Positions 1 to 12,238 of a DNA stretch of 64,000 bases are shown here, one piece after another (positions within the stretch are counted from its first letter, which is position 1; each line of letters starts with the position of its first letter). Below the pieces are notes generated by a model. The model searched no databases, was not told the origin of the DNA, and saw only the letters and a program-made list of their open reading frames with translations. The stretch is from assembly GCA_035048815.1 (NCBI GenBank), contig JAUCBN010000042.1, forward strand, positions 13,244,501 to 13,308,500, in the 5' to 3' direction. The translations under genes were made by a program, and so were the position numbers. The stretch comes from Abelmoschus esculentus (lineage: Eukaryota > Streptophyta > Magnoliopsida > Malvales > Malvaceae).

Positions 1-172
1 ATGTTGTGCTGTTTGGTTGTGTCATGCATGGTTCGATAGTCAATACTAAAACTGTATGCTGCTAGCCCATCTTGAGTTACTAGTATTCTCACTTAATTCA
101 AAATGTTTGGTCATTTATGGATATCATACGTTTTGCTGTAGTGAAGGCCTAATCATCTCCTTCTTGAAGCAG

Positions 173-1548
173 GAAAAGGTACCTGCAGAGCCTGATTCAC
201 CCAAAGATAATACTAGCGAAGCTACAACTTCTTCTGATGGAGGAGGCTTTTCTGAATTTCCAAACAAAAATTTAAATAGGCGAGTAGCAGTTGGTTCTAC
301 CCTTGCAGCAGTGGGACTTTTCTTATCATCACGATTAGATTTTGGTGTTTCTTTGAAGGACTTATCTGCAGCAGCAGTCCCTTATGAAGAGGTTTGGTTT
401 TCTTTACTTTTTTACTCAATTGCTACATCATTTTTGCAGGATCTAGATCAAGTAATCCATGGTTGAGAGGCTAGGTCGAAGTTGTGAATTCGTTGTATAT
501 AAAGCTAAGCTAACATGCCAATGAACATTGTCTCAGTGGCAGGAAAGAGGCTTTGGGGCTCATGAGCCTTTAGGTCTCAGGTTTAAGTCCCGTTATATGC
601 ATTCAATCCTTCCTGTGTTCGATTTTTTCTAGCTACATGTCGCTTATGTAGGTTTGATTTGTTTCATTGAATTATTTTATGGGATATAGTAGTAGTTTGT
701 AAAATTTGCAACTTCCTCGAGTAAAAGAAAGTCAAATTGTTCTCATCCTTTCTGACAGTACAGTCAGTTCCCTCTAATTATTTGGCAGTCTTCCGTTGTA
801 GATGACGATTTTAGAGGTAACATGTTTGATTTGTTCTTTGATTTATGATTGATAAGGTTTTGAACTTCCACTCAATCAGGACACTAGTCTGAGAAAACAA
901 ACATTTGCTTGAATATAAGATTGCAACATTATCTAACCCTTGTCTGTTTCTGTTGGTTCTAAAGGCTCTTTCAAACGGAAAGCCAACTGTTGTAGAGTTC
1001 TACGCAGATTGGTGTGAAGTATGCCGGGAACTAGCTCCGGATATTTATAAAGTAGAGCAGCAGTACAGGTAACGGCTTCATCATTTCTCTGAATCCTTTG
1101 TCTTCGGTTCATGAAAAAAAATATGCTTTCTAGTTCTCGATACATTTGAAGAGATTATGTTATTCTCGGTTGTTGATCGATGAATTCGACACATTTGTCC
1201 ATGTGTAATTTCTGTGTTTCATAATTTACTTCACTCTTAACACCCAATACCCACTTTCCATACAGGGATCGTGTGAATTTCGTCATGCTGAATGTTGACA
1301 ACACAAAGTGGGAACAAGAACTTGACGAGTTTGGCGTCGAGGGTATTCCGCATTTTGCATTCCTGGACAAAGAGGGGAACGAGGAAGGAAACGTCGTAGG
1401 CAGGCTTCCAAGGAACTACTTCCTTGAGAATGTGGAGGCTCTTGCCCGAGGCGAGGCATCGGTTCCTCATGCTCGTGAGGTTGGACAATATTCAAGCGCG
1501 GAATCGAGGAGGGTGCACCAGGTTGTTGATCCCAGAAGTCATGTGTAG
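173..1548 (+). CDS. HCF164: HCF164-like thylakoid thioredoxin-like protein (5'-truncated by window edge)
   Basis: HCF164 is a membrane-anchored thioredoxin-like protein on the lumenal side of the thylakoid, needed for cytochrome b6f assembly and for passing reducing power across the membrane (known of the family). Three exons are visible: 173-391, 965-1068 and 1266-1548, each joined by GT/AG sites that keep frame; earlier exons lie off the left edge. The first visible exon encodes a Ser/Thr/acidic linker, then a hydrophobic stretch after the NRR motif (AVGSTLAAVGLFLSS) that is the membrane anchor, then the conserved RLDFGVSLKDL segment. The second exon carries the redox site WCEVC in the context EFYADWCEVC. 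The last exon has the thioredoxin-fold cis-proline region GVEGIPHFAF and ends with the SRRVHQV tail typical of HCF164. No break is seen. Identification is strong; only the transit peptide is missing. Confidence 0.93.
392..964 (+). other. HCF164 intron with a tRNA-like SINE head
   Basis: Intron between the anchor exon and the CxxC exon. Around 525-600 it contains a tRNA-like block: an A-box-like TCAGTGGCAGG followed by a B-box-like GGTTTAAGTCC about 45 bases later. This spacing and the wording around it resemble the head of plant tRNA-derived SINEs. The end of the SINE is not sharply defined (perhaps near 650) and I see no clear target duplication, so only the head is called. Confidence 0.45.
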
Positions 1549-2281
1549 GATGTTATCTTCCTTCTTACTTCCCCCAAGTATAAATACACATACATAGGTA
1601 CTCAAATTTGCATTTTTGGATTCATTTTTTATAATTTAATCTTTAAACTTGTTAGTACCAACACCTGATAAGAGACCAAGGGGTCTGAAAGAAAAAGACC
1701 CCCGATCCTCATTCCCTTACTGCAGCCAGCCACCACCACCACTACCGGACCACCACCTGAACCGCCCATCTCCTCCATCCAAAAGCTTTGTCCGATCACT
1801 CTGTCAACAAAACTTGATTTATTAATAATATGATATTGTAAGATTATCTCACGTATCTCATGATTTATTAAAATGTATGTTGATTTCTAGCTTAATAGGA
1901 TTACAATTAAACCAATTACAAAATTAAAGACTACCAAAATACAAGGATTAATATATTTTAAATGCGATCTTAAGAAGACATATCGATGAATCGTGTTTTA
2001 AATGAGTTGACATAATTAATGATTAAAATGTAAGGGAAAAAAATAAAAATTAAACAATTTTCGTCCAAAAATATAATAAATATGTTACACGTCAAAAACA
2101 TATATTAGCAACACGAAAGGATTGATATCTGGTGTCGTTGATTGCGAGAATTAAATAGAGAGAATTATATTTGTAATGATTTTTTATTTATAATAATTAA
2201 TTTGGATTAATATATTAACGGTACTTGTACTACCACCTATGGTCAACCAACCTCCAAAAGATCCATCACCTCAATTAAAAA
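1549..2281. other. Intergenic, 3' flank of HCF164
   Basis: AT-rich. The first ~250 bases probably hold the HCF164 3' UTR. A short C-rich, CCACCA-rich stretch sits near 1700-1790. No coding region or RNA gene is recognisable. Confidence 0.6.
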
Positions 2282-2683
2282 GGGAAAACTACACTGGTAC
2301 ACCCAATTATTGCTATTTTTTGTTTTAGTCCTCCAACTATTTTTTTATCAAAATCACCCCTCCTGTTAGACAGTTTTTTTGTTTTAATTTCCGTTGTTAA
2401 AAATCTGTCTAACAAAATTGATGATGTTTTTTAAAATATTTAAAATATTACTTTATTTTTTTTTCTCTTTTGATGATTATTTTTTAAAAGGTTTTGGTCC
2501 CCTAACTATTACCAATTTCCTATTTTGGTCCCTAACTATTAATGGTCAGTAATTTGTTAGACTTTTAACTATAGGACTAAAACAGAAAAACTATCTAACG
2601 AGAGAAACAATTTGGATAAAAACTTAGTTGGGGGCCATAACAGAAAAACGGTAATAGTTGGGTGACCCCAGTGTAGTTTTTCC
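2282..2683. mobile_element. Mutator-like MITE, 402 bp, 9-bp TSD
   Basis: The ends are inverted repeats: left GGGAAAACTACACTGG, right (reverse complement) GGAAAAACTACACTGG, with pairing extending inward over the TTGGGTG/CCCAATTATT region. The element is flanked by a perfect 9-bp duplication AATTAAAAA at 2273-2281 and 2684-2692. A 9-bp duplication with inverted ends is the hallmark of Mutator-superfamily elements; it has no coding capacity. It lies about 170 bp upstream of the clathrin-assembly start codon, so it is in or near that promoter. Confidence 0.82.
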
Positions 2684-2855
2684 AATTAAAAATCAGAGAG
2701 AAGCCTGAAATAATCAACGACTGCTCAGCGTTTGGTTGATTCTTTCCACTGTTGTTTGCCGGGAGAGAAAAGCAAGGAAAAAGAAAACAAAGTTCGATCG
2801 AAGCAACACGTAATTATTACTAAAGTTGTAGAGAGTGATCTCAGTGGTTGAGAAA
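2684..2855 (+). promoter_or_regulatory. Proximal promoter / 5' UTR of the ANTH gene
   Basis: Short interval between the MITE and the start codon. It is purine-rich near 2760-2850, as expected of a leader, and the context AAAATGGCG is a good plant start. No TATA box is obvious inside it, so the core promoter may lie at the MITE edge. Confidence 0.4.
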
Positions 2856-4198
2856 ATGGCGACACTTCAAACATGGAGAAAAGCTTACGGTGCTCTTAAA
2901 GATTCCACCAAAGTCGGTCTCGCACATGTTAACAGCGATTTCGCGGTATTTTCAACGTCTATCTTTATCTATATTTAGCATATAAGTGGATTTGATTTGG
3001 TTATTTCTGAAATGTTTATAATTAGGATTTGGATGTGGCCGTTGTCAAAGCTACCAACCATGTCGTGTGTCCTCCAAAAGAAAGGCATCTTAGAAGTGAG
3101 TTTCCTTCTTTTTTTTAGATTTTTAAGTGAGACTTTATAGATCCAATTTCCTTTACGTCGGGTTTCCGGTTTGTGATATTGTGTATGAGAGGATTGTATT
3201 GAATTTTTGGTTTGTAGAAATCCTCGTTGCTACTTCATCGATCAGGCCTCGAGCAGATATTGCTTATTGCATTCATGCGCTTGGCCGCAGATTGGCCAAG
3301 ACTCATAACTGGACGGTATTATTCACCGACTTTTAATATTATTTTTTAATAATTATACTATTTAGGCTTCTGTTTTTAATTTGATTTCAAATCATTGCTT
3401 AATTGGATGATTATGGTTTCGCTTGAAGTTGTAGGGATTTTCAGTTTATACTATTTGATAAGCATTCCTTTCTAATGTATTAAAAGTTATTCTATTATTA
3501 TTATTGTTATGCTTGTGGCTTGTGCATACGTTAAATACCATCAATTCAAATATATTAATGTCAGTGTGAAATTAAATATTACTGTGCATCATTTTGAATG
3601 TTTTGCTGAAATATTTTTGGAAATGTGCAATACTCAAAACGTATACTGAGTAGTGGTACTAGAGTTCAGTTCTATGCCTTTGCTATAACCTTAAGAAGAT
3701 TTCATGGATAATGAACCCTGTTTCTTCTAGCTGAGCTTTGCTTATCTACAATTGTATGCATTGTTGTTTTTTTCAATGGGATAGTTTCTTTATGCAACTA
3801 TGGTTTCTAGACACGCTGAAATGCTGTGGAGGACATTGATTAAGATGTTTACACTGTAAAGTTTCTAGACGGGATGTGAATTCATGGTTATGGTTCTTGA
3901 ATTGCTCGTCTTTCCGTGCTTCATGGCTAACTAACTATGATTTATGAACATAAAAAAAAAAGTTGCATTGATGATTTGCAATTTGACTATGTCAAGCTCC
4001 TATTCTGACATGGGTTAATGAACTTATGTTGTAATTGTTCTTTTTTATTCAATAGGTTGCATTGAAAACACTCATAGTTATCCATAGAGCATTGAGGGAG
4101 GGTGATCCTACTTTCAGAGGAGAGCTTTTAAACTTATCACAGAGAGTTCGTATCCTCCAACTTTCTAATTTCAAGGATGATTCTAGTCCTATTGGTGA

Positions 4199-4233
<35 letters not shown>

Positions 4234-7200
4234 GCTTGTGTATTGGTGTATGCATGTGTATTTGTGTGCTTCTCTTTGTGTGTTCTGGTCACCAGAAATA
4301 TTTTCCAATTGATTTGCTTATTTTTTCCCTCCTATTTCTGGTTGTATGCATACACCAATACACAAGCAAGTAGAGAGAGGGAGAAAAAAAAGAGACAAAA
4401 ATCTCACCAATAGGACTAGAATCATCCAACTTTCTAATTTCAAGGATGATTCTAGTCCTATTGGTGAGATTTTTGTCTATTGGTGTATGCATGTGTATTG
4501 TGTGCTTCTCTTTGTGTGTTCTGGTCACCAGAAATATTTTCCAATTGATTTGCTTATTTTTCCCTCCTATTTCTGTATATGCTCTTTAGCTTGGGATTGC
4601 TCTGCCTGGGTACGTACATATGCATTGTATTTGGAAGAAAGACTTGAATGCTTTAAGATTCTGAAGTATGACACTGAAGCTGAGCGTCTTCCTAGACCTG
4701 CCCAGGGGGAAGATAAGGTATCATTGTTTTTGGAGTATTTGCTCCATGAGTTAAAAGGATCTTTTAACCTTTGTAGTTTATGTTCTTGCTGCAAGCCTGC
4801 AACTTCTGTTCTCTTTAACGTATAGGGATACAGCAGAATCAGGGATTTGGACAGCGAAGAATTGTTGACACAATTGCCTGCACTGCAACAATTGCTTTAC
4901 CGTCTTATTGGTTGCCGGGTATTTTATTATATTTTGTTTCCTCAACATGTTGAGATGCTGTTATGCATTCATGTTTTTCACCATATTTAGAAAGTTAATA
5001 GACTTCTCTGCTCTCTTGCAGCCAGAAGGTGCCACTATAGGCAACTATGTTATACAGTATGCATTGGCTCTGGTACACCCTCTCTCTTTTTTCTTGGTTA
5101 TGTATAAGTGTCATCTTATCTGTACCTGAAATCTTATTTCAAACCTATCATCAGCGTTGTTTGTATTTCATCAAGTTAAATTATTAATTTGAGTCTAATA
5201 AGAGTTGAACCAAAAGTTATGTATGCATCCTGTTCTTTTTAAATTTGTCAACTGAAGTGATGATTTTGTTATTAACGGGCAGATGGGCACCATAAGTACA
5301 AGTGTATAACACTTGCCTAGTCTGGCATTCTTGTTTTGAGTTTTCTACCGGAGATCCTGGGTTTTCCTTTTGTTAAACTCAAAGATATTCTTTTTCTTTT
5401 GAGAGGTGTTAAATTCAAAGTTAAAATGTTTTGTTAAAGTTATTTTTTTTCTCTCTCTCAAGAGCAATGTATTATTGTGTACAAAGTTCATAGAATTAAT
5501 TTGAAACCTATTTTGTATCTGTATCTCCTTTCTCTACACTGTCAAACATATATATGTTTTTTTTTCTTTTGTTAAAAGCAATTGTAAAAAAATTTTTTTT
5601 TACTTCCTCCTATGAATCTATTTGTCTCCCCATAGGAATAAGTACAATTTCTAGAATCTGATCATGGAAGCACTTCATGTTGAAATAATTTTGACCTCAC
5701 AAATTGCAATTTTTAGGTACTGAAGGAGAGCTTCAAAATATATTGTGCTATTAATGATGGAATTATTAGTGTTGTTGACAAGGTAAATTGGATTTTATTG
5801 TTTATAGAAGAATTTCCTAGTTTGAGACAGATGATTCTCTTTTATTTTTCAAAATGGCTGCTCAACCTGAGAGTTTGCAGTTCTTTGAGATGCCAAGACA
5901 TGAGGCTGTCAAAGCTCTTGATGTATACAAGCGAGCTGGTCAGCAGGTGAAGATGTAATTTCTTTTTAATGACATTGAATGTTTATCTGATCTATTGCTT
6001 TTATGATTATTGGATTATATTTCACTTGGTTGGTAACCATGGCTGGTTTGATATCTCAGTGTAATGGCTTATTAAAATGTATTTAATGTTTATGATGCGG
6101 GCTAATGGCCTTTCTGATTTCTATGATTTAATGTTTATGATGCAGGCTAACAGCCTTTCTGATTTCTATGAAGTTTGCAAAGGATTGGAACTAGCTAGGA
6201 ACTTCCAGTTTCCTGTTCTCAGAGAGGTGTGGATTCTACTGAGGTGTTGTGTTGTTTGAGTTGGCCCTTCCGTAAATCTTTGTTTATACTTTTTATGTGT
6301 TCCAGCCACCACAATCTTTTCTCACTACCATGGAAGAGTATATTAGAGAGGCACCACGTGTGGTTTCTGTTCCAACAGAACCATTGGTTAGTACTCTTCT
6401 CACTATATTCCAGTCTTCATAGCTTTTGAATTATGGTGATATTTTCCCCATATTTTAGAACTGCTGACCTCTGTCATTATGAGGATTCTGTAGTGCTATA
6501 TTTGAGAAGCTACAAAATCTTGAATGCATAATTTTGCAACTGGCTCCAAGACTAGGAACACATACAATTTTATTTTGAAAACTACCACTAACTGTGGGAA
6601 AGGTGACATCGAGTTCTTTATTAATTGATACTTGAATGAACATGGAACATTTTCGCCCCCATTTATCCTTGTGTTTAACTAATAATTCTTGAGTTACCTT
6701 GGAATAATTAAAAAAAAAAACTGATAAATGCTGTAGAATTAATGGTGTTGTTGGTTACAGCTATTAACATACAGACCAGAAGGAGGCCCTTCTGAAGATA
6801 CTAAATTATCCAATGATGAACCTGAGCTGTCCGCTCCTGATGATGATGATGTTGTTTCCAGTGTTGAGATTGCTCCTCCTCCCCCACCTCAGACCAACAT
6901 GGACACTGGAGATTTATTGGTAATGTTTCCTTGCTATCTTCATAATGTTATATCCTATTTCTCTACATTTTTTGTTGACCCCATTTTGGTGGGTTCAGGG
7001 ATTGAATTATTCAGCAACTGATGCCTCAGTAATTGAGGAAAGCAATGCTTTAGCTCTAGCCATAGTACCAAATGAATCTGGTAAATTTATGTTTATTTTT
7101 CTTCCTTATTTGTTGGCTACTATTCTAATCTTTGTTGTTGCCACGATTAGCTAAAGTGAAAATGTTTTATTTTGCAGGTATTGCTTCAACAATTACACCT

Positions 7201-7785
7201 GGTGCTGGTCAGCCAGTAGAATTTGATCCTACTGGATGGGAACTTGCCCTTGTCTCCACACCAAGTACCGATATTTCTGCACCTACTGATAGGCAATTGG
7301 TATGCTCTTTCTGTGGTTTCACTTCATATTCCATTCTTATGTAGGTTTGGGATGATTGAAATAATTACAAAAGGAGGACTCCCTGAAATCCTAGCAAGCT
7401 ACACTAATTAGTTTTGTCTCTGATAATTTTTCAGGCTGGTGGATTGGACTCGCTCTCCCTCAACAGTTTATACGAGGAAGCAGCGTATAGAGCTCAGCAG
7501 CCTGCATATGGAGCTCCTGTTTCCAATCCATTTGAGGTACAAGACCCATTTGCCATGTCAAATAACATTGACCCCCCTCCATCTGTGCAAATGGCTCAAC
7601 AACAAAACAATCCTTTCGGTTCTTACCAACCTACTTATCAGCAGCCGCAAGAGCAGCATCATTTGATGATGAGTCCATCGAATCCATTTGTCGATACAGG
7701 GTTCGGGGCATTCCCGGTGAACCAAGTGACACCTATTGGACAGCCACATGCCAATTATCCATTTGGGGGCACTGGCCTAATGTAA
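2856..7785 (+). CDS. PICALM1: ANTH-domain clathrin assembly protein (AP180/CALM family)
   Basis: It binds PtdIns(4,5)P2 and clathrin/AP-2 and drives coat assembly in endocytosis (family knowledge). Fifteen exons join in frame to 558 aa: 2856-2945, 3026-3095, 3218-3315, 4056-4194, 4590-4717, 4826-4918, 5022-5072, 5717-5782, 5881-5946, 6146-6226, 6306-6386, 6761-6919, 6999-7080, 7178-7299 and 7435-7785. The ANTH domain covers about residues 20-300; the lipid-binding K-x9-K-x-R-H motif is at residues 38-51. The C-terminal half is low in structure, with an acidic/proline stretch, then coat-binding motifs: NPF at about 473, DPF at about 479, and further NPF motifs near 501 and in the SNPFVD segment. 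The sequence fits the Arabidopsis At2g01600/At1g14910 (ECA1/PICALM1) subgroup best. All introns are GT-AG. Intron 4 contains an odd duplication of the end of exon 4 (listed separately). The gene looks intact. Confidence 0.93.
4153..4576 (+). repeat. Duplication-inversion of the exon 4/intron 4 boundary
   Basis: Three related blocks sit side by side. Block A (4153-4340) is the end of exon 4 plus the start of intron 4. Block B (about 4345-4427) is an inverted copy of about 4172-4255. Block C (about 4424-4576) is a direct copy of A with a (CT)n part missing. Block C therefore repeats the last ~35 bases of exon 4, including a second 5' splice site at 4464. Block B can pair with either A or C to form a long hairpin. 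Using the second donor would add 269 bases, shift frame and meet a stop, so the first donor is taken as the real one. Confidence 0.85.
4201..4229 (+). repeat. (CT)n microsatellite in intron 4
   Basis: An uninterrupted CT run immediately after the exon 4 donor of the ANTH gene. It also supplies the pyrimidine tract of block A of the duplication; it is shortened or absent in block C. Confidence 0.9.
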
Positions 7786-9070
7786 TGTTGAATGTGTATA
7801 GTTCGGTTTAAGACATCTTTCTGCGACGACGAACAGAGTGTGTAGGCTGTATTTTTACCCACAGGATGCAGCTAGCTCATTACGAGCTAGTTTAGCGTTA
7901 CTTTTAAAAAATGTTTTTCAAAAGTGTTTTTGAGAAAAGTACTTTTTAAAAGTACATTTTAAAAATTTCACATGAATATATATAATTAAAAAAAATTATG
8001 TTATATATAATTATGTATTTATAAAAATAAATTGTAATAAAACATATTAAATGAAGGTTAAAATTGTAATCTGACTCTAAAAAGCATTTTCCAACCGTAA
8101 AAGCTAAAAATTTTAGCTTTTAGTTTTGGGTTAAAAAACACTTTTTAAACACAGTTTTCTCTCTAAAAGTTAACTGTTTAGTATTACTTTTGCGTTTTAA
8201 ACTAGCTTTTGACCGAAAAACTAGTTTAAAACACAATACTAAACGAAACCTATATCTTGTATGGGGTTTGTTAAGCTATCTCAATACATAACTTTCATGT
8301 ATGTCCATAGTCCATGAATGTTGTAGATATTATGTATATTTCATCACCATCAATGTATACTTTGTCATTGAAATTACTGATTAGAAAGTGATAAAATTAT
8401 TTAAAAAATGTCATTTAACTAAATACGTGTTCATAGCTTAACAAACATGTTAAATCACATATATTAGTAGGTGCAGAAAATAATTCTTTGTAATATGGCT
8501 CAATTATTAAATTATACACAAAAAGTTTTAGCCTTTTAGGTTTCAATTATTAAATTATAAACAAAAAGTTAAAATAATTTTATCATCGATTTAGTTTAAA
8601 ATGATATATAATATTTTAACAAAATTAAATTGAATTCAGTCGATTTTTTAAGGAAAAACAACAATTTTACTATTTTAAGTTGATAATTTTTTTTAAAAAA
8701 AACATAATCACTTTAATTTTAAGGTTTAAAAATTTTTATTTAAAGATTTAAATTTAAAGGTGCGGTTAAAATTTATAGTTTAAGTTAAAATTTAAATTCT
8801 AACCATTTTACCTTAAACCCTATACTCTAACGTCTAAAACGAAACCTGAACCTTAAATTTTAATCCCTTGATTTAATACAAAACCTTAACTCTAAAACTA
8901 AGAATACTGATAATTTTTTTTATTTTTACGGTTAGTGCATGAGATTTTTTTTTTAATTTTAAAATAAATCTACCTCATAAATTTAAAAAACACTATCTGA
9001 AATCTAAATGGATTATAAAGGGAATTTTACCATCAGTGGAGCTGCCACCCCGCTCCCTCCTTCCCTGTAC
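7786..9070. other. Intergenic: ANTH gene 3' end and AT-rich repeats
   Basis: The first ~100 bases are likely 3' UTR. From about 7889 to 8250 there is a loose inverted repeat (GTTTAGCGTTACTTTT at the left; ACACAATACTAAACG at the right) that could be an old MITE, but I find no target duplication. Around 8500-8580 a phrase with CAATTATTAAATTAT is repeated twice. The rest is AT-rich with no gene. Confidence 0.4.
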
Positions 9071-9281
9071 TTGGACAAATTATATCATGGGTCAATCGCA
9101 CCACGTCATTCATGAGACCAACCAATAAAAATTGTCCACTTCATTATTTTTTAATTTTTCAAGTGAAGATTCATTTGAGAAAAAATTATGACATAAAAAA
9201 ATTGATGAAGTGGATAATTTTTATTGGTTGGTCCCATAAACAGGTGGTGAGACTGACCCATGATATAATTTCTCCGGTACT
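9071..9281. mobile_element. Fold-back (MITE-like) element, ~210 bp
   Basis: Two arms of about 70 bp form a near-complete hairpin: the left arm (about 9075-9143) and the right arm (about 9206-9276) share, inverted, the segments AAATTATATCATGGGTCA and ACCAACCAATAAAAATT. A short AT-rich loop separates them. Both outer edges abut GTAC, which may be a 4-bp target duplication. No coding capacity. Confidence 0.72.
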
Positions 9282-12238
9282 CGTTATAGTCCTGGTTGGC
9301 CTATGGCTCCTAAAACATCTGTTTTTGGTTCATTAATTGCTTTTGTAAATGCTGTTAATCACAGCAATTAATTGACAATTAAGCTTGCTCGGCATGCAGC
9401 CTAGCATATGAAATACCCAATCCAGTCCTTGTGGGGAATTAGCAATCTTGGATAATGCATGTCTTGCTAACCATGTGGGATGATACCCTAAACTATCATT
9501 TTCTTCTATACATGTCTAAATTATATTTTAGGTTAAATAGATGCTAATGTCTTAGTTTATTCTGCGATCTTTTTTAATTTTTTTATGATATATTATTCTT
9601 TTATTCAAACAAATTCGAATACGTGATATAATTGATATTTTTTAAAATATAATTTTAAAAATAAAAAGTATTAATTAACCTAATGATTTTTAGTTTTTTA
9701 AAAATCTCAACCATAATCTTAAAATCTTAAATTTCTCTATTTCGATATTCAATTCAACTACCACCAGACATCATAGTCTTCGTTGAACCCCTCTACTAAT
9801 AACCTTTATCTTTTTATCGTCAAAGATCGATGAATGAACCACTGATTTTACGTCAACGAACACCCAATAATGAAAAAAAAAAAAGATTAATTGAGTTTCT
9901 ATCGAAGGAAGGTAGAGAATGACGGATATCAAAAGGTGAGGTACACGACACTTTGAAAAATGAACAGTACCGAATCATAAATTTGTGAGGGATATCGAAC
10001 GATGAGGGAGATGTGATTTGAGTGTTTGGTTGAAAGAAAATAAAACTTTAGGGTTTTTAAAGAAATTCAAAAAATAAAAAATAGGTCATGTCATACTCTG
10101 ATTGGATGATAAAATTTTTTATCAGTTATTGACGAAAAAAATCTTAAATAATAATAAAATAAAACGTTAAAAACCTATTTAATACAAAATATAATTCAAA
10201 CACCTATCTAAAAAATTATAATTTAAACATTTATTTAATTATTAAATTTTTTATCCGATTCTTCTTTATTTTATAAGGTCGTATTTAAAATATATATATT
10301 TTAAAATCTATGTATATTTTTCTTTAAAAATATAATATAGCTTACCGTTATATACACCATATAGATGGTTTTATACTTTTTTTCATATATTTTATGGGAT
10401 TAATAATTTTGACAAAGTGATTCATGAATTTATTAATATATATAAAATATTAATAGTTGAATTTTTATATAAAAAATAATTAAACAGTTTTATTTACATT
10501 TAACATGTATTATTTATGTAAATGAAGTATTAAATACAATAAAAAAATAATAAATATAAAAGTTATTTATTTAATATTTAAATAAAAGACCTAAATAAAT
10601 TATAAAGACCAAAATTATTATTAGATCAAAATATTTAAAAATATAAATTTATTTTCTTTAATTCAACCTCTACTTGATTAAACATTTACTAAAATATTAT
10701 ATATTTTTAATTTAGATACATATTTTTATATAAACCAAAATATTAGACTAAAATTTATTAATATATAAATTTTTTAATATGGCCCAGACCTCTTTAGTTC
10801 CTAACAATTCTCCGTTCCACAAGATTAAGATAAATATAATTTGTATATATGAATCATAAATTTAATTATATTTAAAAGATGATATTTTTTATTATTATTT
10901 AAGCATGTTTTGAGTTTAAGGTATTATATATATAAAATTATTAAACGTACGACAAAAATTATATAGATTAATTAGAATAAAACTCTAAAAATCAGAAGAA
11001 AAAAATACATAAATAATTTTATATTTCTATGATTTATATAAATAAGATAATAAATCATTACTGAATAAGATATTTTTATTATTGATTTTGAAATTTAATT
11101 ATTATAGTTATTTATGTTTTTTACTGAATAAGATAATAAATCATTACTGAATAAGATATTTTTAACTTTCTCTCTCTGTTTATTTTTTTAAAAAATTATT
11201 TTTTTATGAATTTGTCCCCCATACTTCTAAACATTTATGTTTTGTCCTCTTCAACCCTAAATCTTAGCTCCGTCACTATGAGAGTTCATTTAATAATCTA
11301 ATTAATCGTGTTTTAAAGTTAATACAGGTTCAAATAATTAACTTATTAGTACCAATACCAAAAATCAAAAGGTCGTACTAGTATATATATTTATTAAAAT
11401 TCTTTTAAAACTCAATCTAAAATTGATATAGACTCTACCGTACTAATACTTGTTTTTTGATCATAAGTATCAATACGAGTCCTCACTATACTAGTACACA
11501 TAATTAATTTATGACATCAAAATTAATTAAAACTCTTACGTATTGATACTCATTTAATCAAAATTTTAATAACCAATTTTTGTATTGATACTCTTATTCT
11601 TATGTATGTACTAATCTTGTTTAATAACTTATAACGTTATAGAATACCAGTACATTTTTATTTATATCGATATATTTTATTTTACAATAACAAATTTTAT
11701 TTAATTTTTGTTTCTCATAAAATTTTATAACATTGATGTCGAATATTATGTATTTTTATCACGTCATCAAATAATTAAAAATATATTAAAAATGTAAAAA
11801 TTTGATATTAATATCTCACTAAAAATAGTTAGCTGATTTTTTTAAATTTTTAATTTGGCAGAAAAAGATAATATTTTATTTTTATTTTACGAATAATTTC
11901 ATTTTAGATAATAATCATTTAGGTGTTGTTGATAAAATAAAAAGTTTAAATTATATTAAATTTATAAATCTATTTAATAATTTGTGTAAAATTAAATACC
12001 GAATATAAGTATTCTTAAGACCGTCCATTGCTTCCTACTGATGCTACTCTGCCAGTCTCCAATCTTCCTCTTTCTTATTCAAAACCCTTTCGATTTTCCT
12101 CTTTTCACTCTCTAAATCTCTCAAAGTTGTTCATATCTTCTGTTCTGACAATTACCCTTCCTTTGTTTCGTTTTGGTTTTGTTCCTTTTGACGATTCTAA
12201 ATCTCGTTGTACATAGAAGAAAGCTAAGAGCTTCATTA
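9282..12238. other. Long AT-rich intergenic region and MYOB 5' leader
   Basis: No gene or RNA gene is recognisable. One direct duplication is clear: ATAAGATAATAAATCATT and its continuation at about 11042-11079 recur at about 11127-11164. From 11330 to 11640 short phrases such as TACTAGTA and GTACTAAT recur without a regular period. The last ~200 bases before 12239 are pyrimidine-rich (CTTCCTCTTTC, CTCTCTAAATCTC) and probably are the leader of the next gene. Confidence 0.5.

Noticed and set aside
525..600. A functional tRNA gene
   Set aside because: The A and B boxes are present but the cloverleaf stems cannot be paired convincingly; a SINE head fits better.
4346..4825. A 159-codon plus-strand frame running through ANTH intron 4 and exon 5
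   Set aside because: It crosses well-supported introns and its N-terminal part is the inverted duplication; only the exon 5 portion is real.
12173..12238. An earlier in-frame ATG for the myosin-binding protein
   Set aside because: The 22 extra codons are unlike the family and the downstream MAANK start is the conserved one.
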